Shown piece by piece: positions 1-13,400 of a DNA stretch of 60,000 nt. This stretch comes from Apostichopus japonicus (taxonomy: Eukaryota > Echinodermata > Holothuroidea > Aspidochirotida > Stichopodidae). The translations under genes and the position numbers were made by a program. Position 1 is the first letter of the stretch. Every line of letters begins with the position of its first letter. Where the stretch lies: the NCBI RefSeq assembly GCF_037975245.1, contig NC_092562.1:28473554-28533553 (forward strand). The letters run 5' to 3'. The notes below the pieces were generated by a model, which worked only from the letters and a program-made list of their open reading frames with translations, searched no databases and was not told where the DNA came from.

Positions 1-217
1 AAAATGTTGACAATGAAACCAATACCATTATAGATGTCAGTATGTTAGATTCAGCATAAAAAATATATTAAAAATAAAAAGTGGCACAATACTGTCCTAT
101 TTAAACTTAATCAAGTCTTTAGCCTTGTGTGTGAAACATTCAACTTGGACATCAAACCTACTCCAAATGGAGACAGTTATCTCTATCACATAGATTCATT
201 GAGGATGGCTGGGTTGT
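1..217. other. No feature seen
   Basis: AT-rich sequence before the retroelement fragment. No coding or repeat signal was recognised. Confidence 0.5.
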
Positions 218-929
218 TTGCATATTGTGGCTGATCAGATTAACTTCCTCGATGTGACTGTTCGCAAGGAACACGGTTCTCTCTCCACTGACTTATACAC
301 CAAGCCCAATGACACACACACACACCAGTTTCTTCATTCTTCTAGCTGCCATCCCCGACACTACAAGCCTGGAATTGCCTACAGCCAAGCACTTCGTCTC
401 CATCGCATTGCTCTTACAATTTGGAAAAACACCTTACTGCCAGAGGCCATACTGCCAGAAGGGTGCGTGAAGCCATCCAGAGAGTCCGCTCCCTATCCAA
501 ATCATCCACGTTGGTAGTGCAGGACAAAGAGGGAAGAGATTGCGACTACAAGCTCCCTCTGGTTGTTTACTTTCCACCCTAATCTTCCTCCTCTTCAACA
601 AATCACCACTAACAACCACAACATTCTCCTCCCTTCAGATAGACTCCAACGAGCCGTCCCTGGAAAACCCATCATCGCCTACAGATGTCCACGCAACATA
701 CGTGGCCTTCTTGTGCATGCTGCTGTTCCACCTCTAACTTCTAACCCTACACCCTTTCATCATGGTACTTTCAAATGTGATCGTACTTCTAGATTCATGG
801 TCTGCAGCCACCACATTGTTGAATTCAATTGCATCACCAGCCACTGCATGCAACTCACACACAAGACTACGGGTCACATCAGTTACACAACCTCTAATGT
901 CATATACCTGATCTCTTGTAGTGTTTGGG

Positions 930-1891
930 GTCATATGCGTAGGAGCCTGATTTGATTTGGGGGGGGGGGGGGGCTGTAACGACTTGCCCGAAAAATACAA
1001 CCAAAATTTTTCGCGCGCTACGCGCGCATTCAACATCTGAAAGCAGCATTTTGCGTTTGGTCGCCGTTTTCTACTTTTTTGACATTTCCATCGAGTTTTT
1101 TACATATATCAATCACAAAGCAGCAAACTAAGATATTAGCCAAGAAAATATCTTTGAGAAAACAAAGTTGAAAGTTGCAAATTTTTCGACTTTTATGCCA
1201 CCATTTGAAGTAAGATATAAATAGATAAGCTAGTTATGAATGTCGTTATGGCATAGTGGAGTCAGTGCGGTTGAGAAAAATCATAGAAAAGGACGCAAAA
1301 TGCTGCTTTAATGTGCTGTCATATAGGCATTCATCAGTTATTACATCACATGCCGATAACCGATGAATGCCTATATAACATGCACAATAAGATGTTAAAT
1401 GCGCGCGAAGCGCGCAAAAAGTTTGGTTTTATTTTCCCTGTTATTACCCTTCCATATTGGTTATAATTATTGGGGAAGTCGTTACAATAATAACGATAAT
1501 AATAATATCAGTTTAACCATTGAAAAACACATTGCAAATTATTCTTCTTTCCGTAGGTGCCCGAAAAATTCTCAGCATATTGCCCGAATTTTCACCCCCC
1601 AAAAAATGAAAAGCACATTGCAAGTTATTCTTCTTTCCGTAGGTGCCCGAAAAATTCTCAGCATATTGCCCGAATTTTCACCCCCCAAAAAATGAAAAAC
1701 ACATTGCAAATTATTCTTCTTTCAGTAGGTGACCGAAAAATTCTCAGCATATTGCCCGAATTTTCACCCAAAAAATTGAAAAACACATTGCAAACTTTTC
1801 TTCTTTCAGTAGGTGCCCGAAAAATTCTCAGCATATTGCCCGAATTTTCACCAAAAATTTTGGTTGGGGGGGTCTGCAGCCCCCCAGCCTA
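930..1891. mobile_element. Foldback-type insertion inside the Penelope element
   Basis: TGTTTGGG at 922-929 and 1892-1899 looks like an 8-bp target duplication. Inside, a left arm (977-1057, with TAACGACTTGCCCG, CGCGCGCTACGCGCGCA and AAGCAGCATTTTGCG) is inverted at 1291-1486. A hairpin lies at 1322-1378. Next come four units of about 85 bp (1520-1860). Confidence 0.75.
1520..1860. repeat. Four tandem units of about 85 bp
   Basis: Units contain AAAACACATTGCAA, TCTTTC(C/A)GTAGGTG and CTCAGCATATTGCCCGAATT. They form the right part of the insertion above and are open in more than one frame only because of repetition. Confidence 0.93.
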
Positions 1892-2372
1892 TGTTTGGGA
1901 TAACCAGTATGTTGGCGAAACCAAAACCACCCTCGAGAAGCGATGCTTGAATTCTCAGGTAGCCGCCATGACCTAGTACGAATCAGAGGAGAGAGACAAC
2001 CTCATGGACTCAACATTCAGGAAGGACATGGCTTACTTTCTTCTGTCCCCTCTCCAACCCCTTTTCCCGCACCCCCCCCCCCCTCCCCCGCTATAACTCC
2101 TCTTCTCATAGCTCTCTTCCACCCTGCTTACTCCACTCCTTTCTGTCTTTGTTCTACTCCAGTGAATTCCCTACCCCTTCCCTGAATCCTCTCTTTGGCC
2201 CTCCCTTTTTATCTCCTAACTCTCCTCTTCCCCTGTTGGTTTATTTCTTTTTTTCTCTCCATCCCTTGTTTACTAATCCCCTTACATCTATCTCTTTGCG
2301 TTCACCATGCTCATTAACCTGTCTGTATTCTGTACGTGTTTTTGTACCTCCTGTTACTCGTCATTTATCCTC

Positions 2373-2400
2373 TGAAGATCCTGCTAGGATCGAAACGTCA
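2373..2400 (+). other. Hairpin motif with hammerhead-like core, copy 1
   Basis: CTGAAGATCCTGCTAGGATC followed by GAAACGTC. GATCCT/AGGATC pair as a stem. CTGAAGA and GAAA are the two conserved strings of hammerhead ribozymes, which are known in Penelope-like elements, but the stem spacing is not canonical. A second copy is at about 16120-16152. Confidence 0.4.
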
Positions 2401-2470
2401 AGCAAACTTACTTTTAAGCATTTTTCTAACAGTTTTATGTTATTTTACTTACAATACATTGAGAGTAAGC

Positions 2471-4510
2471 TCTGAGGTGATCTAGAGTATAAGGGAGCTC
2501 TAAGGAGATCATAAATAATGAGAAATCAGCATCGGAATTGAAGTGCGAAGTATGACGTCATGCGACTTATACTGCCACTCTTCCAACTGGTGGAGTTTTG
2601 CTTGTACAAGTAGGTTCAAGTATAGAACAAGAAAGTAACGGCGTGTAATTCAAAACTAAGGTGATAAAGGTGACACATAATCACTCGAAATGGTGATATC
2701 ATGTCACACATTTGGGTGCCAAATTCGTCTAAATTGTGGCAGTGGACTGCAGTTTCACAGGTAATTCTTAGGAAACGATAGTAGAAGCAATTACATAGGA
2801 ATTTAATTATCAAAGTGGCTTTTAACATGGCTATTTCAACGACTAGGAGTATAGTCAGTATTGCAAAGTTCGCCATACTGCGAAAATCGGCCACCCTTAA
2901 GAAACACACGATTTCACCATGACAACCTATAGCAACAGCCAATTTCACGAAAAATTACGAAGCTACAGTTATTTTCTCTCCAAAATGACCCGTGTGCAAG
3001 AAATTACTTACATATTTGTCAATAAAATGACGAAAGATCTATGAAGTCTGTTATAATTACTGAAAAAGCAACAGCGCCACCAATTTTTACCAGCGCCACA
3101 CTGTAGGTTGCGTGGCCGAAATTCGCAATACTCTAGCAAGAAATACCAGTTCCACAATCACGAAGAATTTTCTTGGAAAACAACGTGAAAACAGTTTGCA
3201 GGAAAGAAAGTTTGGCCGTGTATCGTACTAAAACACAATTCTCCCACCATATGAAGTATATTTTCTGGTGATTTATACCAGAAGATTTAGTTTTGGGGTG
3301 TTTTAAGTCTTAAGTGGGCGAACTTCGAAGTCACCATCCTACTATTTTTATATACGACTAGGAGTAAGAATAATTTCCGGTTAGGGTTACCCCTACTACA
3401 TGCGCAGTTGCTTTATTTACTTAACTGCGCTTGAATTCGCCGATGTCATAAGAATAGTTTATAAATAATTGTTACAACTAGTCGTAAGAATAGCCACGGC
3501 CTCTAATTATTTCACTAGTGTCTTGTGCACAGCCGCTATATTGCTAATCACTAGACCCTTGATATAGCTAACATATGCCCCTAGCTAGACTGGCTAACGA
3601 CTGTCCCTTCGGATGCAATATGACTAAAGCCTAATGACAACTATTATCACCACCTCGTTTTACTTAAAAACTGTATCCCTTACGATATATCCACATGACA
3701 GAATAACCGTGACATTGGATGACGATTTTGATGTCCTTTGCTTATCACTAACAATTCAATACTAGGAAAATAGGCTTAGCCTATAGCCTTATGTACATAG
3801 CCTCGCCCATTGTCTAACTTATGTTAGCCTATGTCATAACTTAAGCCTAGAATATTTCAATCTATTAACATATCTAAAATTGTCCAAACATTCAAACACA
3901 TCCTCCGTTTTCAATATATTCCCAACACTGTAAAGTCGGCAATGTTATAGGCCTATAGGCCAGTAATCCGAGTTTTGAGGTACAGTAGGCCAAGCCTACT
4001 ACAGCCTAGCCAGGTATGTTCTGGACAGGAACTTTATAGGTTATTTTATAGAATATTTGCCTAAATTTACTCAACTATGATTTAAGGCCTAATGATATTC
4101 ACTAACAATGTAAGGACAACACTTTTTTGGCAAAACGGCACACTCAAGCCAATACTCGTGCTAAAGTTTCATCCTTTGATGATTGACTAAATGTAGACAT
4201 GTATCAAACTTTTTAGCACCTCACTTCATAAGGTGGGATGTTATCCTGCATAAACTACTTTCAGTACCCACTTTGCAACAGTAACGTTAAACTGAGAACT
4301 GCTTGCACAGTGTAAGTATTCTTCCTAGTTCAATTTCTATGGAAATCAAGCAGATTCACAATTTTACAAATGAGAAGCTTTCAAATATTTTTTGTCTGCA
4401 GCAATCTTAATTAATGATGAGAAAAGGAATAATCTGTAGAACTGATTACTTGGCTGAATAACTTGTCTTGCCTATTCAGCCTGAGAGAACTTCAAAGCTT
4501 CTTCCATATA
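2471..4510. other. No gene recognised
   Basis: About 2 kb of sequence with no supported exon. A 110-codon minus-strand frame at 2616-2948 has no recognisable family or splice context. Confidence 0.5.
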
Positions 4511-4965
4511 CTTATCACAAAATCTGATCACGTACCTCACATAATCTGATCATGTACATCACTGAATCTGATCATGTACCAATCACTTAATCTGATCATG
4601 AACTGATTACTGAAAGTGATCATGTACTGATCACTGAATCTGATCAAATATCAATCACTGAATCTGATCTTGTACTGATTACTGAATCAGATCATGTACT
4701 GATCACTGAATATAATCATGTACTGATCACTGAATCTGATCAAGTATCAATCACTAAATCTTATCATGTACCGATCACTGAATATGATCATGTACTATCA
4801 TTATGATGATGTACTGTTTACTGAATGTGATCATGAATCAATAACTGAATCTTATCATGTACTGATCACTGAATGAGATCATGTACCGATCACTGAATAT
4901 GATATATGATCATGTACCGGTTGCTGGATCCGAACATGCACCGATCTTTGAATCTGATCATGGAC
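4511..4965. repeat. 24-bp tandem array rich in TGATCA
   Basis: About 18 imperfect units of GAATCTGATCATGTACTGATCACT. Each unit holds one or two self-complementary TGATCA sites. Confidence 0.93.
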
Positions 4966-7387
4966 TGATGGCAGCTTCTTGATCTCATGAACAGACAGAG
5001 TGTTTTTGAAAAGTTGAGGCCCGTAGACATTTCTCCCTTCACATCCTAAAAAGAGTGTTCAACCACATTATCATATATACCAGATCGTCCCCACACTCTT
5101 ATTAACATTAACAATGGTAAAATAATAAGCTTATGTTAAACATTGTTAGACTGGTGTAAGCTTCTTGAAATCCCTCCAGTATGAAGCCTAACAATGAAGG
5201 CTCCAAAATCTAGCCAATAATATTTAGACAAAGAATGACAAACAAATTTGGTATTTCAGAAATTAGTTGATATGACTCAACCGATATCGAACTAGTTCCA
5301 GAAGTGTTCCTCAAAATTAAAATATTTGGATTAAAGGTGTCATTATTTGCTCCAGGTCAACTGATGGCAGGATAGACAAACGGCTCATACGTCACAGAGA
5401 ATAGTTACAAACCAGTGTTAATGAGAGGAATGGATGAGGTCACCCATGGAGCTATAAACGAGATGGGTCACCAAAGCACCACTAATTTAAAAAAAAATGT
5501 GGTAATTAAGTTATAAAATGTAACTTAAAGTGATATAATTGAAATGTGATGTCTTGTTTGTAAAGAACATAAAACAACAAGATGTTCTGATTACATATTT
5601 ATCTATTAATATTTCTCCAAGGGCTACCTTTACTGTAATAGCTGTAACACAAACAAAGATTGTCCCATGATTTGATTTCTTCTTGATTAAATACGTTTAA
5701 AATATATTTGAAGAAAGGAATATTGAAAGCTTTAGAAGTAATAACATGATAAACATTGATAAAGATGTACACAATATATCGTAGTCTACAAATATATACT
5801 TCCACCTGTGTATTAATTTGCATTGGTGTAGATAATCTTTGGCTATTACATATATCATAGAATAGCCTTTATTTGACTTTAAAGACACAATCTAATTAAG
5901 ATTCATCATATTATAATAAAATATTCAATATGGATCAACATGTATGAACAATGGAAGACTCTCCATGGATGTATATTCCACACTAAAAATTTGTCAAACT
6001 TATTAATTTGCTACGATTCTGATATTTTCATCATTGACTTCCATAACGATATCTGGAATGAACATCATGATTGTTGCAGAAAGTAATGTTATTTCTGCCT
6101 TTTATGCCCTTCCACCCTCCATCTATTCAGTACTAATAAATATTCATACACTGGTCTAAGCTTTCTAAAAGAAAATGTAACATTAAATCACAGCAGCTGA
6201 GACTCACACATCAAACATGAAGTGTTTTGTTGCTCTGTGCAAGCCAAGCAAATACCAAGTTTCATCAGGGAGTTTGCATTTCAAGGTTTTCTTTCTCAGA
6301 AACTGCCAGTCTTACAACAATACAGACCAATTTTAGCACTCATGCTCCACACAAACCAGAACTTGAAAATAAAATCTCTTTACATTTGAATGACACATTC
6401 TACTTGGGTCCTACATACATTAGGGGAAATGGTGATGGCTTCTGGCAATGTGTGATTTGTAATTCACAGGCATGTTTAATATAAGAAACTACAACGTAGA
6501 CATTGATAACAAAACAAAAATTAACAATAATTATTTAGCCTGGACAGATGACCAAATGTCATCATCAAATTGACATTCGACAATCAATGAAATCACAGAC
6601 CATGATTTCATTGATTTCATTGATTGTCAATGATCCTGCAGGATCCAAAAGGATTCTTATATGGGGTAGTCAAGGATTTACTTTAAACAAATGAATCTTA
6701 AATTTGGAACAGGAGTGTGAGATGGAAATGTTCATATGTTACGGTTTGAATAATCCATCTTCCATGTAACTACTGTACCCTATGCAAATGGCATACCTTA
6801 AAATAATTGCAACAATAAAAGAACAAAGTCTACTTAAAGAAAATATTTAAAACTTTTGAGAAATGATACCAAATATTCCTACAAGTCTTTATACAAAGTT
6901 AAGATAAGATATTTGGTCATTATGGAACAAATATGCAACTTCACTCATTCTAGATTTGGATAGGGAAGCGAAGTGATCCCTTGTGGCTTTTGTTCATTAA
7001 TACAATAGCTCTGATGATTTTGTTTTTGGTAATAATACCCATACATGATCTCCAGAGACTTTTTCCCAAGCCAGGATATCCAGATGTGTGGTTCTGTTCA
7101 GTTCAACTGGTCGCACAAGTATCACATCAGCCGCATTTTTCTCTGGTTCCATCCATGCATAACTTATTTGTTCATTGACATTTAATTTAGGGAAGAATAC
7201 TAATTATAAAATATATTGATGTAACTCTTCTTCATTATTATGGTTCAATATCTACAAATACTTGCCCAAGGACGAACCATAATGAAGTGCCCCCTCTAGC
7301 AAGTCATACCATCTTAATCGTCATTCTATGAGGATGCTCTATTAATAGAAATATTCTTGAAAGACACCTCCAACATTCCTGAGTGAA
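4966..7387. other. 3' flank and UTR region of the receptor gene
   Basis: AT-rich, no supported exon. A 16-bp perfect inverted repeat (6579-6594 with 6613-6628) and scattered short repeats are the only structure seen. The distal end of the 3' UTR cannot be placed. Confidence 0.5.
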
Positions 7388-7465
7388 CTATTTCACTTCC
7401 TGATACTTGCTTTCATCCTCAACCAGAGCAGCCTGAACAAGATGGTGACAAAGAAGATAATCATC
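7388..7465 (-). CDS. Exon 33: PTP D2 C-terminus and stop
   Basis: Last coding exon of 78 nt, acceptor TTCTTCAG, phase 0. It encodes [20 protein letters not shown] then YQEVK and TAG (7388-7390). It is equivalent to the QYxFxYxxxLxxL helix that closes PTP domains. An ATTAAA (minus strand) near 7171-7176 could be the polyadenylation signal, with low certainty. Confidence 0.92.
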   Translation of the reverse strand, partial: DDYLLCHHLVQAALVEDESKYQEVK

Positions 7466-10400
7466 CTGAAGAAATCAAAGCAACAATAGTTTATGTGTAT
7501 GTTTGATGGAAGGAAAGAATTAATCTGAATAGGATTGAAAAACAATGAAGGACATTTAAATTGAATAACACTTCATCTCATTACAGTTAAATTAGAAAGG
7601 TATCTCATTGAAACTGAATGAAACATTTCATCAAAGTAACATTGAATTACAATGAATTGTACTAAATATTAAACTAAATCACACGTAATTACAAGTGAAT
7701 TACATCACATTGTACAACACACATCATTACAATGAAAGTAAATTACTGAGCATCACACTGAAATGAAATCACACTGAATTTAACTAAATTGCATCACAAA
7801 TAGACTGAATCACACAGCTTCATAATAAAAGTGAGTAACACAGTTTCACAATAAAAGTGAATTACACATCTTTACAATAAGTGGGAATTACACAGCTTCA
7901 CAATAAGTGGGAATCACACAGCTTCATAATAAGTAGGAATCACACAGCATCACATTTAAGTGAATCACATCTCATCACATCAATACAAAATAAATCACCT
8001 TTCATGCCTACCATTTACTGTGCTTATTACACATACCAATGACTTCATCACATGTGGATTCTGTCCAGTAAGCTTAAGAACTGTTTCAAACAATCTCCCT
8101 GTTTTACTTCCTCTGATACGAGATATCTCCAATAATACGGAAACAAACACACCGCATCTACTGGCTCCATCCCTTGGAAGAAAAATGAGTAAATGTTTTG
8201 TGATACAAAAAAAGTTTATTTTCAGTTTTATGAGGTGATATGTGATAAAGTGTTCAAACAGATGATTCAGGAATTTGATACAAACTTGTAATTCTGCATA
8301 ACATGTAAGAACAATCCATGAAAAATGTTAAAGCTGTCGGTGTGACTTCACAGCACCTATTATATTTCACATAATTAACATGTAATATTAAAACAAGGTT
8401 CATGGTCATTATACAGCATGTTCCCCCTCACTGTGATGCTGTAACATTTCAGACAAATTCCTTCATAATACTTACATGCAATGAACAACAATAGTTCTCT
8501 TTTCCTCTGTTATTGGTTTTATCTTTCCAATCAGTTCAATAATCCCATCAGTCTGATCTGAATCCTGAGACCATTCAATCAGCTGATAGTGATCCAATGT
8601 AACCATTCTCTGTGGAGATTAATAAAGATCAGCAGGATTATCCCCAACCTGGTAACGTGGATTAGCTTCCATGGACTCCTACAGACAGACAGTTTCAGTG
8701 ATTATAACCCTTAAATGATTGTGTCCAAGAGACAGAGGTCATTTTTATTTAATGCCTGCCCTTGTCTTCCTGCAAGAATACACCTGCAACCCTCATCAAT
8801 AACTGTGTTATAGAGGCGAAGGTCTGTTAATCCAAAGATTTTGCATTGATATTCCCAATTTGTTTAATTTTAGAGGATAATGATTCATGTTTCCGAGAGC
8901 ATGTAGGCAAAAAGATTGTGTTTTCTCAAATCTTTTCTATGTTCACAATTTCTGAAAAGTTTAGTTTTTTATTGATTGAATATAAAAGACAATGATACAT
9001 TTTGCTGAGATGATTTTTAATCAATTTCAACTTTACCTTACTATTCTTGAAATTAACCATCAGCCTACGTCGCGAGCAGTATTTGTCTTTATCTTCGACA
9101 TCAGTGCATTCAACTAACATGTTGCCATGTTGTATCTTTCCACTGTCTGGCCAGTAGAGGCAAGTTGTCTGTAAAAGATGAAGATCTTTGTTAAACAAAT
9201 ATGACTGGACATAGGAGTGTCAGATCTGCTAACTAGTACGTTTTTGCCGTATTTGTACGGAAAATCCTTGAAAATATGGGCGCATGTTTTCCTTTTAAAG
9301 AAATACGGATTTTGCTTCACCGTTGCATTTATAATTCGCAACGTACGCGACTGCAATAATACTAGTCATGAGTCTCATGACTTCACTTGTTTGACCCTAA
9401 ATTGAGCGTCATAACCACGTACACCCGGAGAAGAATCTTTCAGTGTTGAACACGCCAATATATGTAAAAATATGACACTGGAGAGATTTTATGTCCCTTT
9501 TTGCATTTTGCTGAAATTTCCATTCATCATACTCCTTTGCTTGTATTTCCCTTTTCAATGGTTGTGTCAATATACAATCAGATATCATTGATAGTTATTC
9601 AACCATACATTGGGTGGATGCGAAATTATGAGGGTTTTACCGCAAATATTGGCCTAATTTTGGACACCAAAATGTGACATTATGAAAATGGCTGAAATTG
9701 ATATGCACTTTTCTTAGTTTTTCCCACGTTATTATGCCTTGACTTTGCATTTGCTATTCAAGTGAAAGCAGAGCTTCAATTACACTAGCAAATCTCATTC
9801 ACCCATGCTCATCAACTGCTGGAAAAAAAAGATCTTCATCTTTGTTAACGTACATATTTTGGTGTTCTCCTGCATAACATACGTTAACTGGTGGCAACTC
9901 TTCATGATTATAACCTAATCACACACTGCACAGTAGTGTACTAGGGATTGCAAGTCCCAGAAACTCACTACTCATGCTGAGAATAGGTCTAATGGCATCT
10001 CAGAGGACAAATTCATTCAAAAATTCATGTGAAAAAAACTTGTAATTGGTTGTGAAACTGTACAAATTGTTCGGTGTCCTCAACATAACGTACGTTAAAT
10101 GGGCATTATTTCACTATCAACTGATAGTTTTGAATATCAAAACATTTGTAACTGATCAACACCCCACATACACTGATAGTAAACAGTTCCAGTTCAATTC
10201 CTCTGCATCAGTCACAATTTGTGTGTGGTGTCCTCATTTCTAGCCTGCATAACATACGTTAACTGTGAAAATCTATTTTAGGCTCATGGCAGGAATTCTC
10301 ACAGAATATTCAACTCACTTAATATTTCACCATGTTTGAAATAGCTATAAACTATTTCCATCATCCATTATGAGTCTAAAACATGGTTTTAGGACATCTG

Positions 10401-13400
10401 TTAACGTATGTTATGGTGTCTCATTTTTTTGGTGTCTTCATAACATACGTTAACAACATGCACTTGAAATGTAAATTATTGAGAAGACTGAGAACTTCCA
10501 TGCTAGGAAACACCTCATTTCCAAGTAGTTCTAAGGTACTCTATCTAACTAGTTGATGAAATTTGTCACTGAGCCAGTGGCTTAGCTCTATAACTCCAAA
10601 TTCCTGTTGTGTTGTTAACGTATGTTATGGTGTCCTAAATGATCAGCCTCATTAACTTACAATGGAATGTAATAAGTACTTCAATTTTTTTTTTGTGTCG
10701 TAAGATATCATTTGACATTGCTCATATATATTCCCCTTCACTTTAATGGAGAAGGGGCTATGTATATAGACAACTGTAGGACACCGAGTAACATACGTTA
10801 ACATCATCAATTGTCTTTTTTATTTGCCTCAAATCCACCTTTCTTGATACTGTATTATCTTTTAACATTACTAATTGTGTACGACATTCACCGGAGAACC
10901 AGAATCAGCACTCAAATAGATACCTTTGTGTAATTCAGTTTTGAACATGCATGTCACACTTTAGTAACCCAGTATCAAATGACGTATATAGGAAAGCTAA
11001 CGCTTACAAGTTACAGTATCGCATGACTACCTGAATACCATGCGTTTTTAAGAGCAAACAATTACCTCATGGCATCAACATTGAGTCAAGTATCAAGGAA
11101 AGGCAAAGCCAAGAAGCAATCATTCAAAGATGAATATGCAGAAAAGTGGTCTTTTATCGAGGAATCAAGGAAAGATAAGCACCATGTACTGTATAAGCTT
11201 TGTGGAGTTGATATTCATATTTCACATAGCTGGGCCTTCGACATTCTACAGCACTTTCAATCAAGGAAACATTGGTAAAACCCAGAAACAACAAGCAGAG
11301 TAAAACATCATTAATGAAATCTAGTAACAATTGCTTTGATGTTATAAGAGCAGAAGCATATTTTATGCAATTCATACTGGAACATAACATGCAGTTTACC
11401 ACTGATCACTTCTGATCACTTCACAGAATTGGTGAAGAAGCCGTTTCCAGACAGCAAGTTTGCCGCAAAGTTCTCTTGTCGTCGGACGAAGACTAGTGCA
11501 ATTACAAGGACTTTACGACAGGAGACAAAAAGTGAGTAGACTAGCATATATCCCTTAGTTAGTCTTAGTTGTAGTAAATAAATCATCGTAATTTTGCACT
11601 AACACCAGTAATAATTGGTATAACGAAGATATTTGTTAGGGTTTACTGAATAACTAGCCAAGCCTAGGCTAGTATATATATATATATATATATATATATA
11701 GCTAGGCCTATTATCCTAACATACGCCTACTGCCAGTACTAGCCTTAGCAGTGGTACTAGTAGACGAAACGTAAGTTCTGGTCGTAGCCTAGACCTGTCC
11801 TAGTACTACTATCGTACTATAGGCTAGTAAGTACGCTAGTATATACAATATGGCTAGGCCTATCATTAGCCTCAATAAATAGCACTACTAAGTACTTCTA
11901 TTAAATAGTAGTAGACCTAACGTTAGTTCATTCTGGTCGTAGCCTAGACCTGGTTTAGGTTGCTACTATTGTACTGTAGGCTATTAATTTGTATGGCGAA
12001 GTAACATTATTAAACATGTGGAATGTGCATTACAATTGACTATATATTCTTAATGAACAGCAAGGCTTAGTTCTTTCTTCATGGGACCATATTTTAGTGT
12101 CTGTGTGTGTTCCTCTTTAATTTTTGAAGCTTGTGAAATTATTATAATTATTAATTCTTCATTTAGCAAGCTGTTTATCTGTGGGCTAAGGCCTCTGCAG
12201 GCTGGGTTGATTGTGGTTTTAAGCTGTTTATACAATCGACAATACTGAGTTACATGGCATCATGTAGGGTTTTTACTTCTTTTATCTCTTTTCAGGTGAT
12301 ATTATTCACAAACTAAGACACACCCGGTTCTCATTGTCAACTGATGGCAGCTCCTATAGAGGTGCTGAAGAACAGCTTTATCCAATTGTAATTCAATTCT
12401 TTGATGAAGATTTAAGCAAAGTTGTGAGTGTGCTACTTGAAATAGCTATACAACTGAAAAAAAGATCAACTGGTGCAAATATCTTTCCACTTCTTGACAA
12501 TTCCTTAAAGGAGAAGAGTATCCCATGGAAAAATGTCATCTGTTTTGCTGCAGACAATGCTTCAGTTATGATGGGCATTCATAGAAGTAAATGTCAAGAA
12601 GGAAACCAAGATGTCTTTTTTCTTGGGTGTCCGTCACCTTCTTCATCTAGCTGCGGAAAAGGGAGCAGCCCAATTGCCATTTACTCCTGTTGATGTACTA
12701 ATTTCAGTATACTACTATTTAGAAAAGTCTTCCAAGTGCCACACAGAATTTAAATCTGTGCAGAAGCTATGTGGTACTGAAAGCCATTAACTTTTGAAGC
12801 ATGTTTGTACCAGATGGCTCTCTCTTGAAAAAGCATTTAACAGACTACTAGAACAATGGCCAGCATTAGTTGAATACTTTAAAAATGAAGCTGGTGACAG
12901 TGGTATGGATTGCTGCAAAAAAGAAACAGTGATCATGATCCAGCATAACCAAGCTGTCAGCTATTATGTCATCAAGTGCATCAAGCATTGCCATGCCTTC
13001 ATGTGCACCAAGGGTGGTCAAGTCTGCAGGAACATCCAGCATAACCAAGCTGTCAAGTACATCAAGGGTAGTCAAGTCTTCAAGTGCATCAAGCATTGCC
13101 ATGCCTTCACGTGCACCAAGGGTGGTCAAGTCTGCGGAAACATCCAGCATAACCAAGCTGTCAGGTACATCGAGGGCAGTCAAGTCTTCAAGTGCATCAA
13201 GCATTCTCATGTCTTTATGTGCACTAAGGGTGGTCAAGTCTGCCCTGTCTCCAAGCGCAGGAGGAGCAATAGCCAATAAGTCAATGGTATCATTCGAAAA
13301 CGAATGGATATGTCATTTGATTCAGTTGCCTATTTTGTGAAATGTTTTCTTTACATGGAGGATGTATTAGATCAGTTAGAAGTGGAGTTTGCACAATTTC

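Larger units (their letters stand above)
218..2470 (+). mobile_element. Penelope-like retroelement 3' fragment, interrupted
   Basis: The reading frame from 218 has QINFLDVTV, LYTKPNDTHTHQFLHSSSCH and YSQALRLHRI, typical of the C-terminal part of Penelope-like reverse transcriptases. A second frame from about 563 has VPGKPIIAYRCPRNIR, FKCDRTSRFMVCSHHI and VIYLISC. After a roughly 960-bp insertion the GIY-YIG nuclease part resumes (DNQYVGETKTTLEKR, 1900-1945). A pyrimidine-rich tract (2040-2340) and a hairpin motif near 2373-2400 precede the 3' end. Frameshifts and stops make it dead; it is 5'-truncated near 215. Confidence 0.85.

Noticed and set aside
2616-2948. 110-codon minus-strand frame, possible membrane protein
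   Set aside because: Composition is random-like, with no recognisable family and no supporting exon signals.
12866-13276. 136-codon minus-strand leucine/aspartate-rich frame
   Set aside because: Antisense of the 108-bp repeat inside the hAT pseudogene. Three frames are open at once because the repeat has no stops.
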